NCBI RefSeq assembly: GCF_900109855.1 | Contig: NZ_FOBO01000001.1 | Coordinates: 1-64,000, forward strand | Source: Roseovarius tolerans | GTDB taxonomy: Bacteria; Pseudomonadota; Alphaproteobacteria; Rhodobacterales; Rhodobacteraceae | Reading direction: 5' to 3' | DNA: 64,000 nt | Part shown: piece after piece, positions 34,814 through 44,187 of the stretch | Layout: each line of letters begins with the position of its first letter | How positions within the stretch are numbered: the stretch's first letter is position 1 | Notes under the pieces: model-generated | The model's database searches: none | What the model was told of the DNA's origin: nothing | What the model saw: only the letters and a program-made list of their open reading frames with translations | Position numbers and translations under genes: made by a program

Positions 34814-36628
34814 ATGGCCGTTGAACAACAGGCGGGCGAACTGGCCCCGGTGATGGTGTTCGCGCTGGTGGGCGCGCTGGGCGTCGGGGCGCAATGGCTG
34901 GCCTGGCGGCTGCGCATGCCCGCCATCGTGCTGATGCTGCTGGCGGGGCTGGCGGTGGGGCCGGGTCTGGGCCTGTTCGACCCGGCGCGCGATATCGGGC
35001 CGCTGATGGCCCCGATGGTGGCCATCGCGGTGGCGATCATCCTCTTTGAGGGCGGTCTGACATTGAACCTGCAGAGCCTGCGGGGGGCCGCCGAAGGGGT
35101 CTGGCGGCTGGTCATCATCGGCGCACCGCTTGGCTGGCTCGGTTCTACGCTGGCGCTGCATTATGCCGCCGGTCTGGAGTGGCCCGTTGCCGCCGTGTTC
35201 GGCGGGATCATGATCGTGACCGGCCCCACGGTGATCGCGCCGCTGCTGCGGCAGGCGCGGCTGGCGCGGCGCCCCGCGCAACTGCTGCAATGGGAGGCGA
35301 TCGTCAACGATCCCGTTGGCGCGCTCGCCGCCGTGCTGGCCTTCGAGGTGGTGCTGGTGATGGCCGCATCCGAGACGGCGGGCGGGGCCGCGCTGTCGAT
35401 GGCGTGGGGTATCGTGGTGGCGTTGGTGCTGGGGCTGGGGGCCGGTTGGGGGCTGGTCCGGGCCTTCACGGCGGGGCATGTGCCGGAATTCATGAAAGTG
35501 CCGGTACTTTTCGCGGTGCTGCTGGGGGTGTTCGCGCTGTCGGATACCGTGCTGCATGAGAGCGGGTTGCTGACGGTGACGGTGATGGGCGTCTACATGG
35601 CCAATACCGACCTGCCAAGCTATGCCGAACTGCGCAGGTTCAAGGAACATGCGACGGTATTGCTGGTGTCGGGTGTGTTCATCCTGCTGGCTGCGTCGAT
35701 GAACATGGAGGCGCTGGCGCTGCTCGATGCCCGCGCGGCGGTGTTTGTCGTGGTGACGATCCTGCTGGTGCGCCCGGTAACGGTGATGGTCTCGCTTGTG
35801 GGCACCAAGGTGGCGATGAACGAACGGCTATTGGTGGCGTTCACCGGGCCGCGCGGCGTGGTTCTGGTGGCGGTGGCGGGTCTCTTCGGTGAACGGCTGG
35901 TGGCGCTTGGCTTTGAGGATGCCGCACGGCTCACGCCGCTGGCCTTTGCACTGGTGGCGGCGACGGTGGTGCTGCACGGGTTTTCCCTGCGCCCCATGGG
36001 GCAGCTTTTGGGGCTGGCGGGGCAGGGGGTGCCGGGGGTGATCATCGTCGGCGGCTCGCAATTCTCGGCCTCTCTTGGCAAGGCGCTGTCGGAGTTGGAG
36101 GTGCCGGTGCTGATCTCGGACCCCAATCGCACGCACCTGCGCACGGCCCGCGAGGCCGGGCTGCGCACATTTTTCGGCGATATCCTGTCAGAGGCCGCCG
36201 AGCACGGGGTCGAGATCGTGAATTTCGGGCGTGTTTTGGCGGTGACCGACAACGACGCCTATAACACGCTGGTGGCCACCGACCTTGCCCCGGAATTCGG
36301 GCGCGAGAATGTCTATCAGCTGCGCCGCGCGAAAGAGGACAATGCGCGCCATGCGCTGCCCGCCACGCTGGGCGGGCGCAAGATAGGCGGGGAGTTGGGC
36401 TATTACGAGATTGCCCGCCACATGAGCCAGGGATGGAAAGTGCGCGCCACCAAGCTGAGCGACAGTTACACGCTGGAGGACTGGCAGCGCGACAACCCCG
36501 ACGCGGTGCCGCTGGCCGAATTGGCGGCGGGTGGCGGGCTGTCCTTTGTCACCCGCGAGAGCGAGGCCAAGGGTGGCGACGGCACGCGGCTTGTCGCGCT
36601 TGGGCCGCCGCGCGACACGGCGGACTAG
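34814..36628 (+). CDS. Cation:proton antiporter with RCK/TrkA-N-like domain
   Basis: 604 residues. The first about 390 residues hold about 12 membrane helices of the CPA family (MPAIVLMLLAGLAVGPGLGL, AIAVAIILFEGGLTL, EAIVNDPVGALAAVLAFEV with the ion-binding NDP acidic residue, GPRGVVLVAVAGLF). From about 405 a Rossmann-like RCK_N domain follows (VIIVGGSQFSASLGKAL, DILSEAAEHGVEI, AVTDNDAYNTLVATDLA). Its nucleotide motif is degenerate (GGSQFS instead of GxGxxG). It probably exchanges Na+ or K+ for protons, gated by nucleotide or redox state. The ion is not determined. Confidence 0.87.
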   Translation: MAVEQQAGELAPVMVFALVGALGVGAQWLAWRLRMPAIVLMLLAGLAVGPGLGLFDPARDIGPLMAPMVAIAVAIILFEGGLTLNLQSLRGAAEGVWRLVIIGAPLGWLGSTLALHYAAGLEWPVAAVFGGIMIVTGPTVIAPLLRQARLARRPAQLLQWEAIVNDPVGALAAVLAFEVVLVMAASETAGGAALSMAWGIVVALVLGLGAGWGLVRAFTAGHVPEFMKVPVLFAVLLGVFALSDTVLHESGLLTVTVMGVYMANTDLPSYAELRRFKEHATVLLVSGVFILLAASMNMEALALLDARAAVFVVVTILLVRPVTVMVSLVGTKVAMNERLLVAFTGPRGVVLVAVAGLFGERLVALGFEDAARLTPLAFALVAATVVLHGFSLRPMGQLLGLAGQGVPGVIIVGGSQFSASLGKALSELEVPVLISDPNRTHLRTAREAGLRTFFGDILSEAAEHGVEIVNFGRVLAVTDNDAYNTLVATDLAPEFGRENVYQLRRAKEDNARHALPATLGGRKIGGELGYYEIARHMSQGWKVRATKLSDSYTLEDWQRDNPDAVPLAELAAGGGLSFVTRESEAKGGDGTRLVALGPPRDTAD

Positions 36629-36723
36629 GCGGAAAGGCGGGGCGCGGCACCCTCGGCGTTGCCCCCTTTGCTGCGTGGTGATACCTGTCGCGCGGGGTGC
36701 GTAGCGATCGGGTGGGTATACGT

Positions 36724-37271
36724 GTGAACGGGGGGCTGTCTGACAAGACGGTGATGATCGCGGCTGCGGGCTGCGATGCGGGGCGATGCCTTGCGGATGC
36801 CTGCGCGCAGGCGGGCGCGCGGGTGGTCGTGCTGGAGCAGACGGCCAGCCGGGCGCGGGCGGTGGCGCGGGCGTGGCCCGACATGATCGAGACGCTGGGC
36901 CTGAACGCGCTGCGGCCGGACCATTGTGACCGGCTTGGCGCGGTGTGGGACGCCACCCCGCTGGATCTGTTGCTGCATCTGCAGCCCCTTCGCATGCCGC
37001 GCCGCCCGGGGCTGGGCGCGTGATCGCGGTGTTTCGCGCGCCGGGGCCGGGGGCCCGCGCCGAAGATCTGGCCTATGATGCCGCGATGTGGGCCCTTGCA
37101 GGCCATATGCAGGAGGAATTCGGCAACCGCGCGATGGTCAATGCGTTGCGGCTGGCGCCCGAGGGCGCGGAGCGCTCCTGTGGCGCGCGGCTCTGGCCTG
37201 CGGTGGCGATGCTGACGGCGGGGGAGCGGGCCGGGCCCTGTGGCTCGGTTCTGCATCTGGGGCCTGAGTGA
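36724..37271 (+). pseudogene. Short-chain dehydrogenase-like gene split by a frame change
   Basis: Two adjacent short frames together resemble a degraded Rossmann-fold SDR. The first (GTG 36724 to TGA 37023) reads SDKTVMIAAAGCDAGRC, then GARVVVLEQ. The second begins at GTG 37020, overlapping as GTGA, and continues VIAVFRAPGPGARAEDLAYD then AAMWALAGHMQEEFGNRAMV, where SDRs have YxxxK and the dimer helix. The frame moves by -1 at the junction. The catalytic Lys is absent. Either the gene is broken or two half-proteins are translationally coupled. Starts are uncertain. Confidence 0.5.
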
Positions 37272-37328
37272 TTGACGCGCGGGCTGGCGGTGGTAAACCG
37301 GCGCGCATCGCAGCAGGAAGGGCGTGCC

Positions 37329-39074
37329 ATGAATCTCTTTACCGACATCCGCAGTCTCGTGCTGGACGCGCTGGCCCGGATGCAGGCGGCGGGGCAATTG
37401 CCCGAGGGTCTCGACATGGGGAATGTCACGGTGGAGCCGCCGCGCGATCCCGCGCATGGCGACATGGCGACGAATGCCGCGATGGTGCTCGCGAAGCCTG
37501 CCGGGCTGAAGCCGCGCGACATTGCCGCCACGCTGGCCGAGTTGCTGGCCGAGGACGACCGCGTTGCCGTGGCCGAGGTGGCGGGGCCGGGGTTTCTGAA
37601 CCTGCGGCTGGCGCCGGGGCTGTGGCATGGCGTGCTGCGGACCGTGCTGGAGACGGGGCCGGATTTCGGGCGCTCGAACATGGGGCAGGGCCGCCGCGTC
37701 AATGTCGAATATGTTTCGGCCAACCCGACCGGGCCGCTGCATGTGGGCCATACGCGGGGCGCGGTCTTTGGCGATGCGCTGGCGAGCCTGCTGGATTTCA
37801 ACGGCTATCAGGTCACGCGGGAATATTACATCAACGATGGCGGCGCGCAGGTCGATGTCCTGGCGCGGTCGGTCTACCTGCGGTATCTTGAGGCGCATGG
37901 GCAGGAGGTGGCGTTTGCCGATGGCACCTATCCGGGCGATTACCTGATCGAGGTGGGCCGCGCCCTCAAGGACAAGGTGGGCGAGGCCTATCTGGATCAG
38001 CCCGAAGAGGTCTGGCTGGAACCGATCCGCGAGTTTTCGACCCAAGCGATGATGGAACTGATCCGCGCCGATCTCAAGGCGCTCGGCGTCGAGATGGACG
38101 TGTTTTTCTCGGAAAAGTCGCTTTACGGCACCGGGCTGATCGAGGCGGCGATCGAGGATCTGCGGGGCAAGGACCTGATTTATCGCGGCGTGCTGGAACC
38201 GCCCAAGGGCAAGATGCCCGAGGATTGGGAGCCGCGCGAGCAGACACTGTTCAAATCGACCGAACACGGCGACGACGTGGACCGCCCGATCATGAAATCC
38301 GATGGCGGCTGGACCTATTTCGCGCCCGATATCGCCTATCACTATGACAAGATCAGCCGGGGGTTCGACCTGTTGATCGACGTGTTCGGCGCGGATCATG
38401 GCGGCTATGTCAAGCGGATGAAGGCCGCTGTTTCGGCGCTGTCGGAGGGGCGGGTGCCGGTCGATATCAAGCTGTGTCAGCTGGTCAAGCTCTACAAGAA
38501 CGGCGAGCCGTTCAAGATGTCGAAGCGCGCGGGCACGTTCGTGACGCTGCGCGACGTGGTCGATCAGGTGGGCGCGGATGTGACCCGGTTTGTCATGCTC
38601 ACGCGCAAGAACGACGCGCCGCTCGATTTCGATTTCGCACGCGTGATGGAGCAATCCAAGGACAACCCGGTGTTCTACGTGCAATACGCCAATGCGCGGG
38701 TGAATTCGGTGCTGCGCAAGGCGCAGCACGCGGGGATCGCGGTGGATGATGCCACGCTTGCGGCGGCGGATCTGTCGGGGCTGACCCATGAGGCCGAGAT
38801 CGCGGTCGCCAAGAAGGTGGCCGAATGGCCGCGCCTTGTCGAGATCGCGGGCCGCTCGAACGAGCCGCACCGGGTGGCGTTCTATCTCTACGATCTGGCC
38901 TCGGATCTGCACGGGCTGTGGAATCGCGGCCATGACGAGCCGGCGCTGCGCTTTCTGCAAGAGGGTGATCCGGCCACGTCACAGGCGAAAATCGCCCTCG
39001 TGCGTGCCGTAACCGTTGTTATTTGCGCAGGTCTTGGTATCTTGGGTGTAACTCCGGCGGAAGAGATGCGTTAA
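37329..39074 (+). CDS. argS: Arginyl-tRNA synthetase
   Basis: 581 residues from ATG 37329 ([17 protein letters not shown]); the upstream 19 codons are not needed. Class I motifs: HIGH-like PLHVGHTRG (after [12 protein letters not shown]) and KMSKS-like [22 protein letters not shown] and the N-terminal Add1-like domain (about 1-90) and C-terminal anticodon-binding DALR domain ([14 protein letters not shown] onward) are all present. Full length. Confidence 0.97.
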   Translation: MNLFTDIRSLVLDALARMQAAGQLPEGLDMGNVTVEPPRDPAHGDMATNAAMVLAKPAGLKPRDIAATLAELLAEDDRVAVAEVAGPGFLNLRLAPGLWHGVLRTVLETGPDFGRSNMGQGRRVNVEYVSANPTGPLHVGHTRGAVFGDALASLLDFNGYQVTREYYINDGGAQVDVLARSVYLRYLEAHGQEVAFADGTYPGDYLIEVGRALKDKVGEAYLDQPEEVWLEPIREFSTQAMMELIRADLKALGVEMDVFFSEKSLYGTGLIEAAIEDLRGKDLIYRGVLEPPKGKMPEDWEPREQTLFKSTEHGDDVDRPIMKSDGGWTYFAPDIAYHYDKISRGFDLLIDVFGADHGGYVKRMKAAVSALSEGRVPVDIKLCQLVKLYKNGEPFKMSKRAGTFVTLRDVVDQVGADVTRFVMLTRKNDAPLDFDFARVMEQSKDNPVFYVQYANARVNSVLRKAQHAGIAVDDATLAAADLSGLTHEAEIAVAKKVAEWPRLVEIAGRSNEPHRVAFYLYDLASDLHGLWNRGHDEPALRFLQEGDPATSQAKIALVRAVTVVICAGLGILGVTPAEEMR

Positions 39075-39156
39075 GCGATCCGACATCAGGCCGGGGATGA
39101 GGCAGTATGATCAATTCCCGGCGGCCATGTATCGCCGGTGAGGCAAGAGGCAGAGC

Positions 39157-40080
39157 ATGGCTGAAATGCACGATGCAGGGTTCGAACCCGCGCCCGCACG
39201 CACGGCGACACTCGGGACACTCACCAATATCACAGGCGCGGTCCTGTCACTTGCGCTTGTCGCGGGTGTAGGGGTCTGGGGCTATAAACTCATCATGCGC
39301 GATGTGTCGGGTGTGCCGGTGGTGCGCGCGGTCGAGGGGCCGATGCGGATGGCCCCCGAAGATCCGGGCGGGCAGGCGGCCGATCATCAGGGGCTGGCCG
39401 TCAATGCGGTGGCCGCCGAAGGCATCGCTGCGGCGCCTGCGGATCGCCTGATCTTGGCGCCGCCGCCGCTCGATCTGACGTTGGAGGATGTGCCGCGCGC
39501 GGCTGTTGCGGCGACTGAGGCGGCAGAGGTGAGCCCGACCGCCGAGGCGGGTGAGGAAACCCCGGATGACGCGCCCGAGGTGCTTCAGCAAGCCTCGGTG
39601 CAGGCGCTGGCCGATCTGGTCGCCGAAGACGTGGCCCCGCTGACCCCGCTCGATCCGCCGCAGGAGGATGCCGAAGAGGCCCCGCAGCAGGCGGCGGTCG
39701 AGGGTGGGCTGAGCCGGTCCTTGCGTCCGCGTCAGCGCCCCGATGTATCGCAGGCGGTGGCGCTCGCCGTGGCGGCGGCCCGCAGCACGGAGTCTGCGGC
39801 GCAAGAGATTGATCCCGAGGCGATCCCGACCGGAACGCGCCTCGCGCAGCTTGGGGCGTTCGAGTCGGCGGCTGTCGCGCGTGAGGAATGGGACCGGTTG
39901 CACAGCCGGTTCGAGGATTTTCTGGAGGGCAAGAACCGGGTCATTCAGAAGGCCGAGAGCGGCGGGCGGACCTTTTACCGGCTGCGCGCCATGGGCTTTG
40001 CCGATCTGGGCGAGGCGCGGCGGTTCTGTTCGGCGCTGGTCGCCGAACGCGCCGATTGCATTCCGGTGGTCACCCGGTGA
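39157..40080 (+). CDS. SPOR-domain cell-division-type protein
   Basis: 307 residues. A single membrane helix (ITGAVLSLALVAGVGVWGY, about 29-47) anchors it with the N-terminus inside. A long acidic/proline/alanine linker (about 60-225) leads to a C-terminal SPOR domain (TRLAQLGAFESAAVAREEW to ADCIPVVTR) that binds denuded septal peptidoglycan. Located between argS and nagZ, as in other Rhodobacteraceae; its GTGA junction with nagZ implies co-translation. Confidence 0.85.
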   Translation: MAEMHDAGFEPAPARTATLGTLTNITGAVLSLALVAGVGVWGYKLIMRDVSGVPVVRAVEGPMRMAPEDPGGQAADHQGLAVNAVAAEGIAAAPADRLILAPPPLDLTLEDVPRAAVAATEAAEVSPTAEAGEETPDDAPEVLQQASVQALADLVAEDVAPLTPLDPPQEDAEEAPQQAAVEGGLSRSLRPRQRPDVSQAVALAVAAARSTESAAQEIDPEAIPTGTRLAQLGAFESAAVAREEWDRLHSRFEDFLEGKNRVIQKAESGGRTFYRLRAMGFADLGEARRFCSALVAERADCIPVVTR

Positions 40081-41084
40081 CGCGCTATGGCGCGATGATC
40101 CTCGATGCCGAAGGGCGGTGTCTGACCCCTGACGAGAAAGCGTTTTTTCGCGATGCGCGCCCATTCGGGTTTATCCTGTTCGCGCGCAACATCGACACGC
40201 CGGATCAGGTGCGGGCGCTTTGTGCCGAGATGCGCGAGGCGGCGGGGCATGACGCGGTCATCAGCATAGATCAGGAGGGCGGGCGCGTGCAGCGGCTGCG
40301 CGCGCCGCAGTGGCGCGACTGGCCCGCGCCGCTGGATCAGGTGGCACAGGCCGGGGCAGAGGCCGCTCGGGCGATGTATCTGCGCTACCGGATCATTGCG
40401 GCGGAACTGCATGCGCTCGGGCTCGACAGCAATTGCGCGCCGCTGGTCGATGTGGCCGGGCCGGGCACGCATCCGTTCCTGCGCAATCGCTGCTACGGCG
40501 AGGACGCGGAAAGGGTGGCGGCGATCGGTCGTTCGGTGGCGGATGGCCTGCTGGACGGGGGCGTTTTGCCGGTGGTCAAGCACATCCCCGGCCACGGCCG
40601 CGCCGAGGCGGACAGCCATCACGATCTGCCGGTAGTGAATGCTGTGAAGAGTGACCTGCAAGCTGTTGATTTTGAGCCGTTTCGGAAGTTGAGCGATCTG
40701 CCGCTCGGGATGACGGCGCATCTTGTATATTCGGCCATCGACGGCGAGCCCGCCACGCTGTCGGCGCCGATGATGCGGGTGATCCGGGACGAGATCGGCT
40801 TTGACGGTTTGATCATGACCGACGATATCTCGATGAAGGCGCTGCAGGGCACGCTGCCTGATCTCACGCACAAGGCGCTTGGCGCAGGCTGTGACGTGAT
40901 CCTGCATTGCAACGGCACGCTGGCGGAGCGGCAGGCGGTGGCGGAGGCGGCGGGCGAGATGTCTGACGCGGCGCAGCGCCGCGCGGAACGGGCGCTGACA
41001 TGGCGCAAATCGCCTGATCCGGTTGACATTTCGGCCCTCTCGGCGCAGCTTGACGCGCTGATGAGTGGGCGCGTGCATGGCTGA
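40077..41084 (+). CDS. nagZ: Beta-N-acetylhexosaminidase
   Basis: 335 residues from GTG 40077, which overlaps the stop of the SPOR gene (GTGA); the first residues are MTRYGAMILDAEG. Family 3 glycosidase motifs are visible: ISIDQEGGRVQRL, KHIPGHGRAEADSH with the general-acid/base-loop His, and the nucleophile Asp in GLIMTDDISM. NagZ removes GlcNAc from muropeptides during peptidoglycan recycling in the cytoplasm. Confidence 0.94.
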   Translation: MTRYGAMILDAEGRCLTPDEKAFFRDARPFGFILFARNIDTPDQVRALCAEMREAAGHDAVISIDQEGGRVQRLRAPQWRDWPAPLDQVAQAGAEAARAMYLRYRIIAAELHALGLDSNCAPLVDVAGPGTHPFLRNRCYGEDAERVAAIGRSVADGLLDGGVLPVVKHIPGHGRAEADSHHDLPVVNAVKSDLQAVDFEPFRKLSDLPLGMTAHLVYSAIDGEPATLSAPMMRVIRDEIGFDGLIMTDDISMKALQGTLPDLTHKALGAGCDVILHCNGTLAERQAVAEAAGEMSDAAQRRAERALTWRKSPDPVDISALSAQLDALMSGRVHG

Positions 41085-41865
41085 GGACGACTTCGATCAG
41101 GGTGAGGCAGTGACCAATGTGGCGGACCGTCTGGCCGCCGAGGCGCTGATCGTCGATGTGGACGGGTTCGAGGGGCCGCTCGACCTGCTGCTGACGCTGA
41201 GCCGGACGCAGAAGGTGGATCTGCGCAAGATTTCCGTGCTGCAACTGGCGCAGCAATATCTTGCGTTTGTGGAGCGCGCCAAGGCGTTGCGGCTGGAACT
41301 GGCCGCCGATTATCTGGTGATGGCGGCGTGGCTGGCGTTTCTGAAATCACGGCTGCTGCTGCCGCCCGACCCGACCGAGGACGGGCCCTCGGGCGAGGAA
41401 CTGGCGGCGCATCTGGCGTTTCAGCTAGAGCGGTTGCAGGCAATGCGCGATTGCGCGGCGCGGCTGATGGGGCGCGACCGGCTGGGGCGGGATTTCTTTG
41501 CGCGCGGCATTCCCGAGGACGTGATGCGGCTGCGCAAGGTGCAGTATACCGCGACGTTGCTGGAACTGATGCAGGGCTATGCGCGGATCAGGACGCGCGA
41601 CGAGTTTCGCCCCTATGTCATGGACCGGGACGCGATTTTCACCATGGAACAGGCGCTGGAGCGGTTGCGGGGGCTCATTGGTTTCGCCGGGACATGGACG
41701 GATATCTCAAGCTATCTGCCCGACGCATTCACCACCGATCCGGGGCGGCGCAGGTCGGCGACGGCCTCGACCTTTGCGGCCTCGCTGGAACTGGTGAAGG
41801 AAGGCCGGGTGGAATTGCGGCAGGCCGAGACATTTGCCCCGATCGAGCTGCGGCGTAAGGATTAA
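41077..41865 (+). CDS. scpA: Segregation and condensation protein A
   Basis: 262 residues from ATG 41077, eight bases before the nagZ stop; an in-frame start at 41065 would add four residues. The kleisin N-terminal signature is DGFEGPLDLLLTLSRTQKVD and the C-terminal winged helix contains FAASLELVKEGRVELRQ. It bridges SMC heads together with ScpB and condenses the chromosome. Confidence 0.93.
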   Translation: MAEDDFDQGEAVTNVADRLAAEALIVDVDGFEGPLDLLLTLSRTQKVDLRKISVLQLAQQYLAFVERAKALRLELAADYLVMAAWLAFLKSRLLLPPDPTEDGPSGEELAAHLAFQLERLQAMRDCAARLMGRDRLGRDFFARGIPEDVMRLRKVQYTATLLELMQGYARIRTRDEFRPYVMDRDAIFTMEQALERLRGLIGFAGTWTDISSYLPDAFTTDPGRRRSATASTFAASLELVKEGRVELRQAETFAPIELRRKD

Positions 41866-41869
41866 GAGT

Positions 41870-42532
41870 TTGTCAGAAGAAACAGAAAAGAAAGAAGAAA
41901 GCCTGTTCGACGCGCCGCCCATGGCGGAGCAGGAGCGGATGGTCGAAGCGATGCTGTTTGCCAGTGCCGAGCCGCTGAGCACGCGCGATATGGGCGAGCG
42001 GATGCCGCATGGCTGTGATCCGGCGGAAGCGGTGGTGCATTTGCGCAAAAGGTATGAGGGGCGTGGGGTCAGGGTGGCCAAGGTCGGCGATGCCTGGGCG
42101 ATGCGCACCGCGCCCGACCTGGGCTATCTGATGAGCCGCGAGACGGTGGAGACCCGCAAGCTGAGCCGGGCGGCGATCGAGACATTGGCGATCATCGCCT
42201 ATCATCAGCCGGTCACGCGGGCCGAGATCGAGGAGATCCGGGGCGTGTCGGTCAGCCGGGGCACCGTCGACCAACTTCTTGAAATGGAATGGATTCGCTT
42301 TGGTCGGCGCAAGATGACGCCGGGGCGTCCGGTGACCTTTGTGGTGACGCAGGAGTTTCTGGATCAGTTCGGGCTGGAGAGCGCGCGCGATCTGCCAGGG
42401 CTCAAGGAATTGCGCGCGGCTGGGTTGCTGGAGAACCGTCCGCCGCCCGGCACGATGCCGCAACTGGGCGAGGGCGAAGAGGCCGACGAGAGCGAGACCG
42501 CGCCCGGGCAGAACGAATTGTTCGAGGATTGA
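41870..42532 (+). CDS. scpB: Segregation and condensation protein B
   Basis: 220 residues if translation starts at the TTG at 41870, five bases after the scpA stop codon begins its gap; the first internal ATG is at 41921 (MAEQERMVEAM). Two winged-helix domains are seen, with VEAMLFASAEPLST and IETLAIIAYHQPVTRAEIEE, then RGVSVSRGTVDQLLE. ScpB dimers bind ScpA in the SMC complex. The C-terminal tail is acidic (ADESETAPGQNELFED). Confidence 0.92.
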   Translation: MSEETEKKEESLFDAPPMAEQERMVEAMLFASAEPLSTRDMGERMPHGCDPAEAVVHLRKRYEGRGVRVAKVGDAWAMRTAPDLGYLMSRETVETRKLSRAAIETLAIIAYHQPVTRAEIEEIRGVSVSRGTVDQLLEMEWIRFGRRKMTPGRPVTFVVTQEFLDQFGLESARDLPGLKELRAAGLLENRPPPGTMPQLGEGEEADESETAPGQNELFED

Positions 42533-42630
42533 GGCGGTTTGCATCGGCCTGTCAACTTTTACCGGCCTTGCCCTGAAATCTGCACGTTTGCGTGTTATAG
42601 TCTGCCAGAGGCAGCGAGAGGAGAGGCGCA

Positions 42631-42780
42631 ATGAACGCCAATCAGATGATCAACATGGTGATCCGCATCGTCATGCGCCGGTTTCTGAGCCGGGGTGTGA
42701 ATGCGGGGATGGACGCGGTCGGCAAGCGCATGGGTGGCGGGGCCAAGCGCCCGCCCCGGGATAGCGATCACCGGTCCTGA
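42631..42780 (+). CDS. 49-residue hypothetical protein
   Basis: Starts at ATG 42631 with a good ribosome site (GAGAGGAGAG) upstream. The start MNANQMINMVIRIVMRRF is amphipathic, then SRGVNAGMDAVGKRMGGG, and the tail is basic. Its last 13 bases overlap the 3' end of the convergent MobA-like gene. Too small for the longer ORF calls but well placed and start-supported. Function unknown. Confidence 0.6.
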   Translation: MNANQMINMVIRIVMRRFLSRGVNAGMDAVGKRMGGGAKRPPRDSDHRS

Positions 42781-43376
42781 TCGGGCGAGGCGCTGCGCCA
42801 CGCGGTCCACGCGTCGGGCGTGTCGAGATCGGTGGTGGCGCGGGTGCCCGGTAATCTGACGGTTTGAACGGGGTTGGCGCGCAGGATGTCCTGTGCGCCC
42901 TGATCGCCTGTGAGGTGGCGCATCGCAGGCAGGAAATCGGCCGGGAAGAGCACGGGATGTCCTGGGGTTCCGTCCTGGGCCGTGGCACGGATTATTTTAC
43001 TCTCATCATAGGCTTGCAGCACGGTGTTAATGTCCTCTGCGGTGAGGTCCGGCAGATCGGGCAAGAGCACCAAGAGCGCGCTATGGTCGTGGCGCAGTGC
43101 CCAATCAGCCCCGGCGCGCAGTGAGGCCGAAAGGCCGGTGGCGGCATCCTCGACAACGAGGGTGGAGAGATGCGGCTGCGCGAGATCGCGCAACGCCTCG
43201 GTCCGCTGCGGCCGGTCGGGCGGCAGGGTGACGAGCACGGGATGGCCGAGGCCGAGCGCCATTTCGACCCGGTCGCGCAGAAGGGGCGCACCGCGCACCT
43301 CCTCCATCAGCTTGTCGCGCCCGCGCATCCGCGACGAGGCCCCGGCGGCGGGAATGAGGATCAGCACATCCGCCAT
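42768..43376 (-). CDS. MobA-like NTP transferase (MocA type)
   Basis: 202 residues. The nucleotide-binding start LIPAAGASSRMRGRDKLMEEV has the GxxxRMxGxxK pattern, LLVLLPDLPDLTAEDI the metal site, and GTPGHPVLFPADF the substrate loop. It resembles molybdopterin cytidylyltransferases (MocA) or related guanylyltransferases. No molybdoenzyme genes are adjacent, so specificity is not set. Confidence 0.82.
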   Translation of the reverse strand: MADVLILIPAAGASSRMRGRDKLMEEVRGAPLLRDRVEMALGLGHPVLVTLPPDRPQRTEALRDLAQPHLSTLVVEDAATGLSASLRAGADWALRHDHSALLVLLPDLPDLTAEDINTVLQAYDESKIIRATAQDGTPGHPVLFPADFLPAMRHLTGDQGAQDILRANPVQTVRLPGTRATTDLDTPDAWTAWRSASPDQDR

Positions 43377-43380
43377 GCCG

Positions 43381-44187
43381 TCAGCGGATCACGTTCATCC
43401 GCAGTTTCAGCCCGCGCCGTGCCTCTTGTGGTAAGTGGCGGTTGAGGTGGCGGTTGATCAGCCCGAAAATCCCGATGATCACCAGCGTGAGCAGGATAAA
43501 ATACCCCGCAAGGATCGGGTAGGGCACGAAGGGGTTGAAGGTCTTGTCGGCGAAGTAGTTGGCGTAATAGAGCGCGTCGCCGCGTTGCTGCCAGGCCGGA
43601 AAGCCCGAGAAAAAGACCAGCGTGGTGGCGTGAAAGAGAAAGATCGCCTCATTCGTGTAGGCGGGCCAGGCGAGGCGCAGCATGGTGGGCCAGATGATCC
43701 GGCGAAACCGCGCCATGCCGGTGAAGCCGTAAGCATCGGCGGCCTCGACATCGCCCTTGGGGATGGAACGCAGCGCGCCGTAGAAGATCTCTCCGGAATA
43801 GGCGGCGGTGTTGAGAAAGAGCACGATCAGCGCCCCGAGCCAGGCCGAGGTGAAGGCGTCGAAGACCGGGCTGACGGATTTCAGCGAGAGGAACAGGAAA
43901 TAGGCGAAGAAGAACTGGATAAAGAGGGGCGAGCCGCGAAAGACGAAGATGAACCATTCCGAGGGTTTGCGCAGGAGCGGGTTCTGCGCACCCTTGCCAA
44001 GCGCCACGAGCGTGGCGAGGAAGAACCCGGCCAGAAGGGCGAGCACGCCGAAATAGACATTCCAGATCATCCCCGACCCGATCAGGGTGAAATGCTCGCA
44101 CAGCGTATAGCCTTCGCGCGGGAGCAGGCGTTCGCCGTAGCCGAGCGAGCGGAAGGCGTAGTCCTGAACGGTCTGCCAGCAACTCAT
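43381..44187 (-). CDS. Polar amino-acid ABC transporter permease (HisM type)
   Basis: 268 residues from ATG 44187, which overlaps the upstream permease stop (ATGA). Membrane segments include MIWNVYFGVLALLAGFFLAT, FIQFFFAYFLFLSLK and IVLFLNTAAYSGEIFYGALR, the last running into the EAA loop (KGDVEAADAYGFTGMARFRR) that docks on the ATPase. It forms a heterodimer with the next permease. Confidence 0.88.
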   Translation of the reverse strand: MSCWQTVQDYAFRSLGYGERLLPREGYTLCEHFTLIGSGMIWNVYFGVLALLAGFFLATLVALGKGAQNPLLRKPSEWFIFVFRGSPLFIQFFFAYFLFLSLKSVSPVFDAFTSAWLGALIVLFLNTAAYSGEIFYGALRSIPKGDVEAADAYGFTGMARFRRIIWPTMLRLAWPAYTNEAIFLFHATTLVFFSGFPAWQQRGDALYYANYFADKTFNPFVPYPILAGYFILLTLVIIGIFGLINRHLNRHLPQEARRGLKLRMNVIR

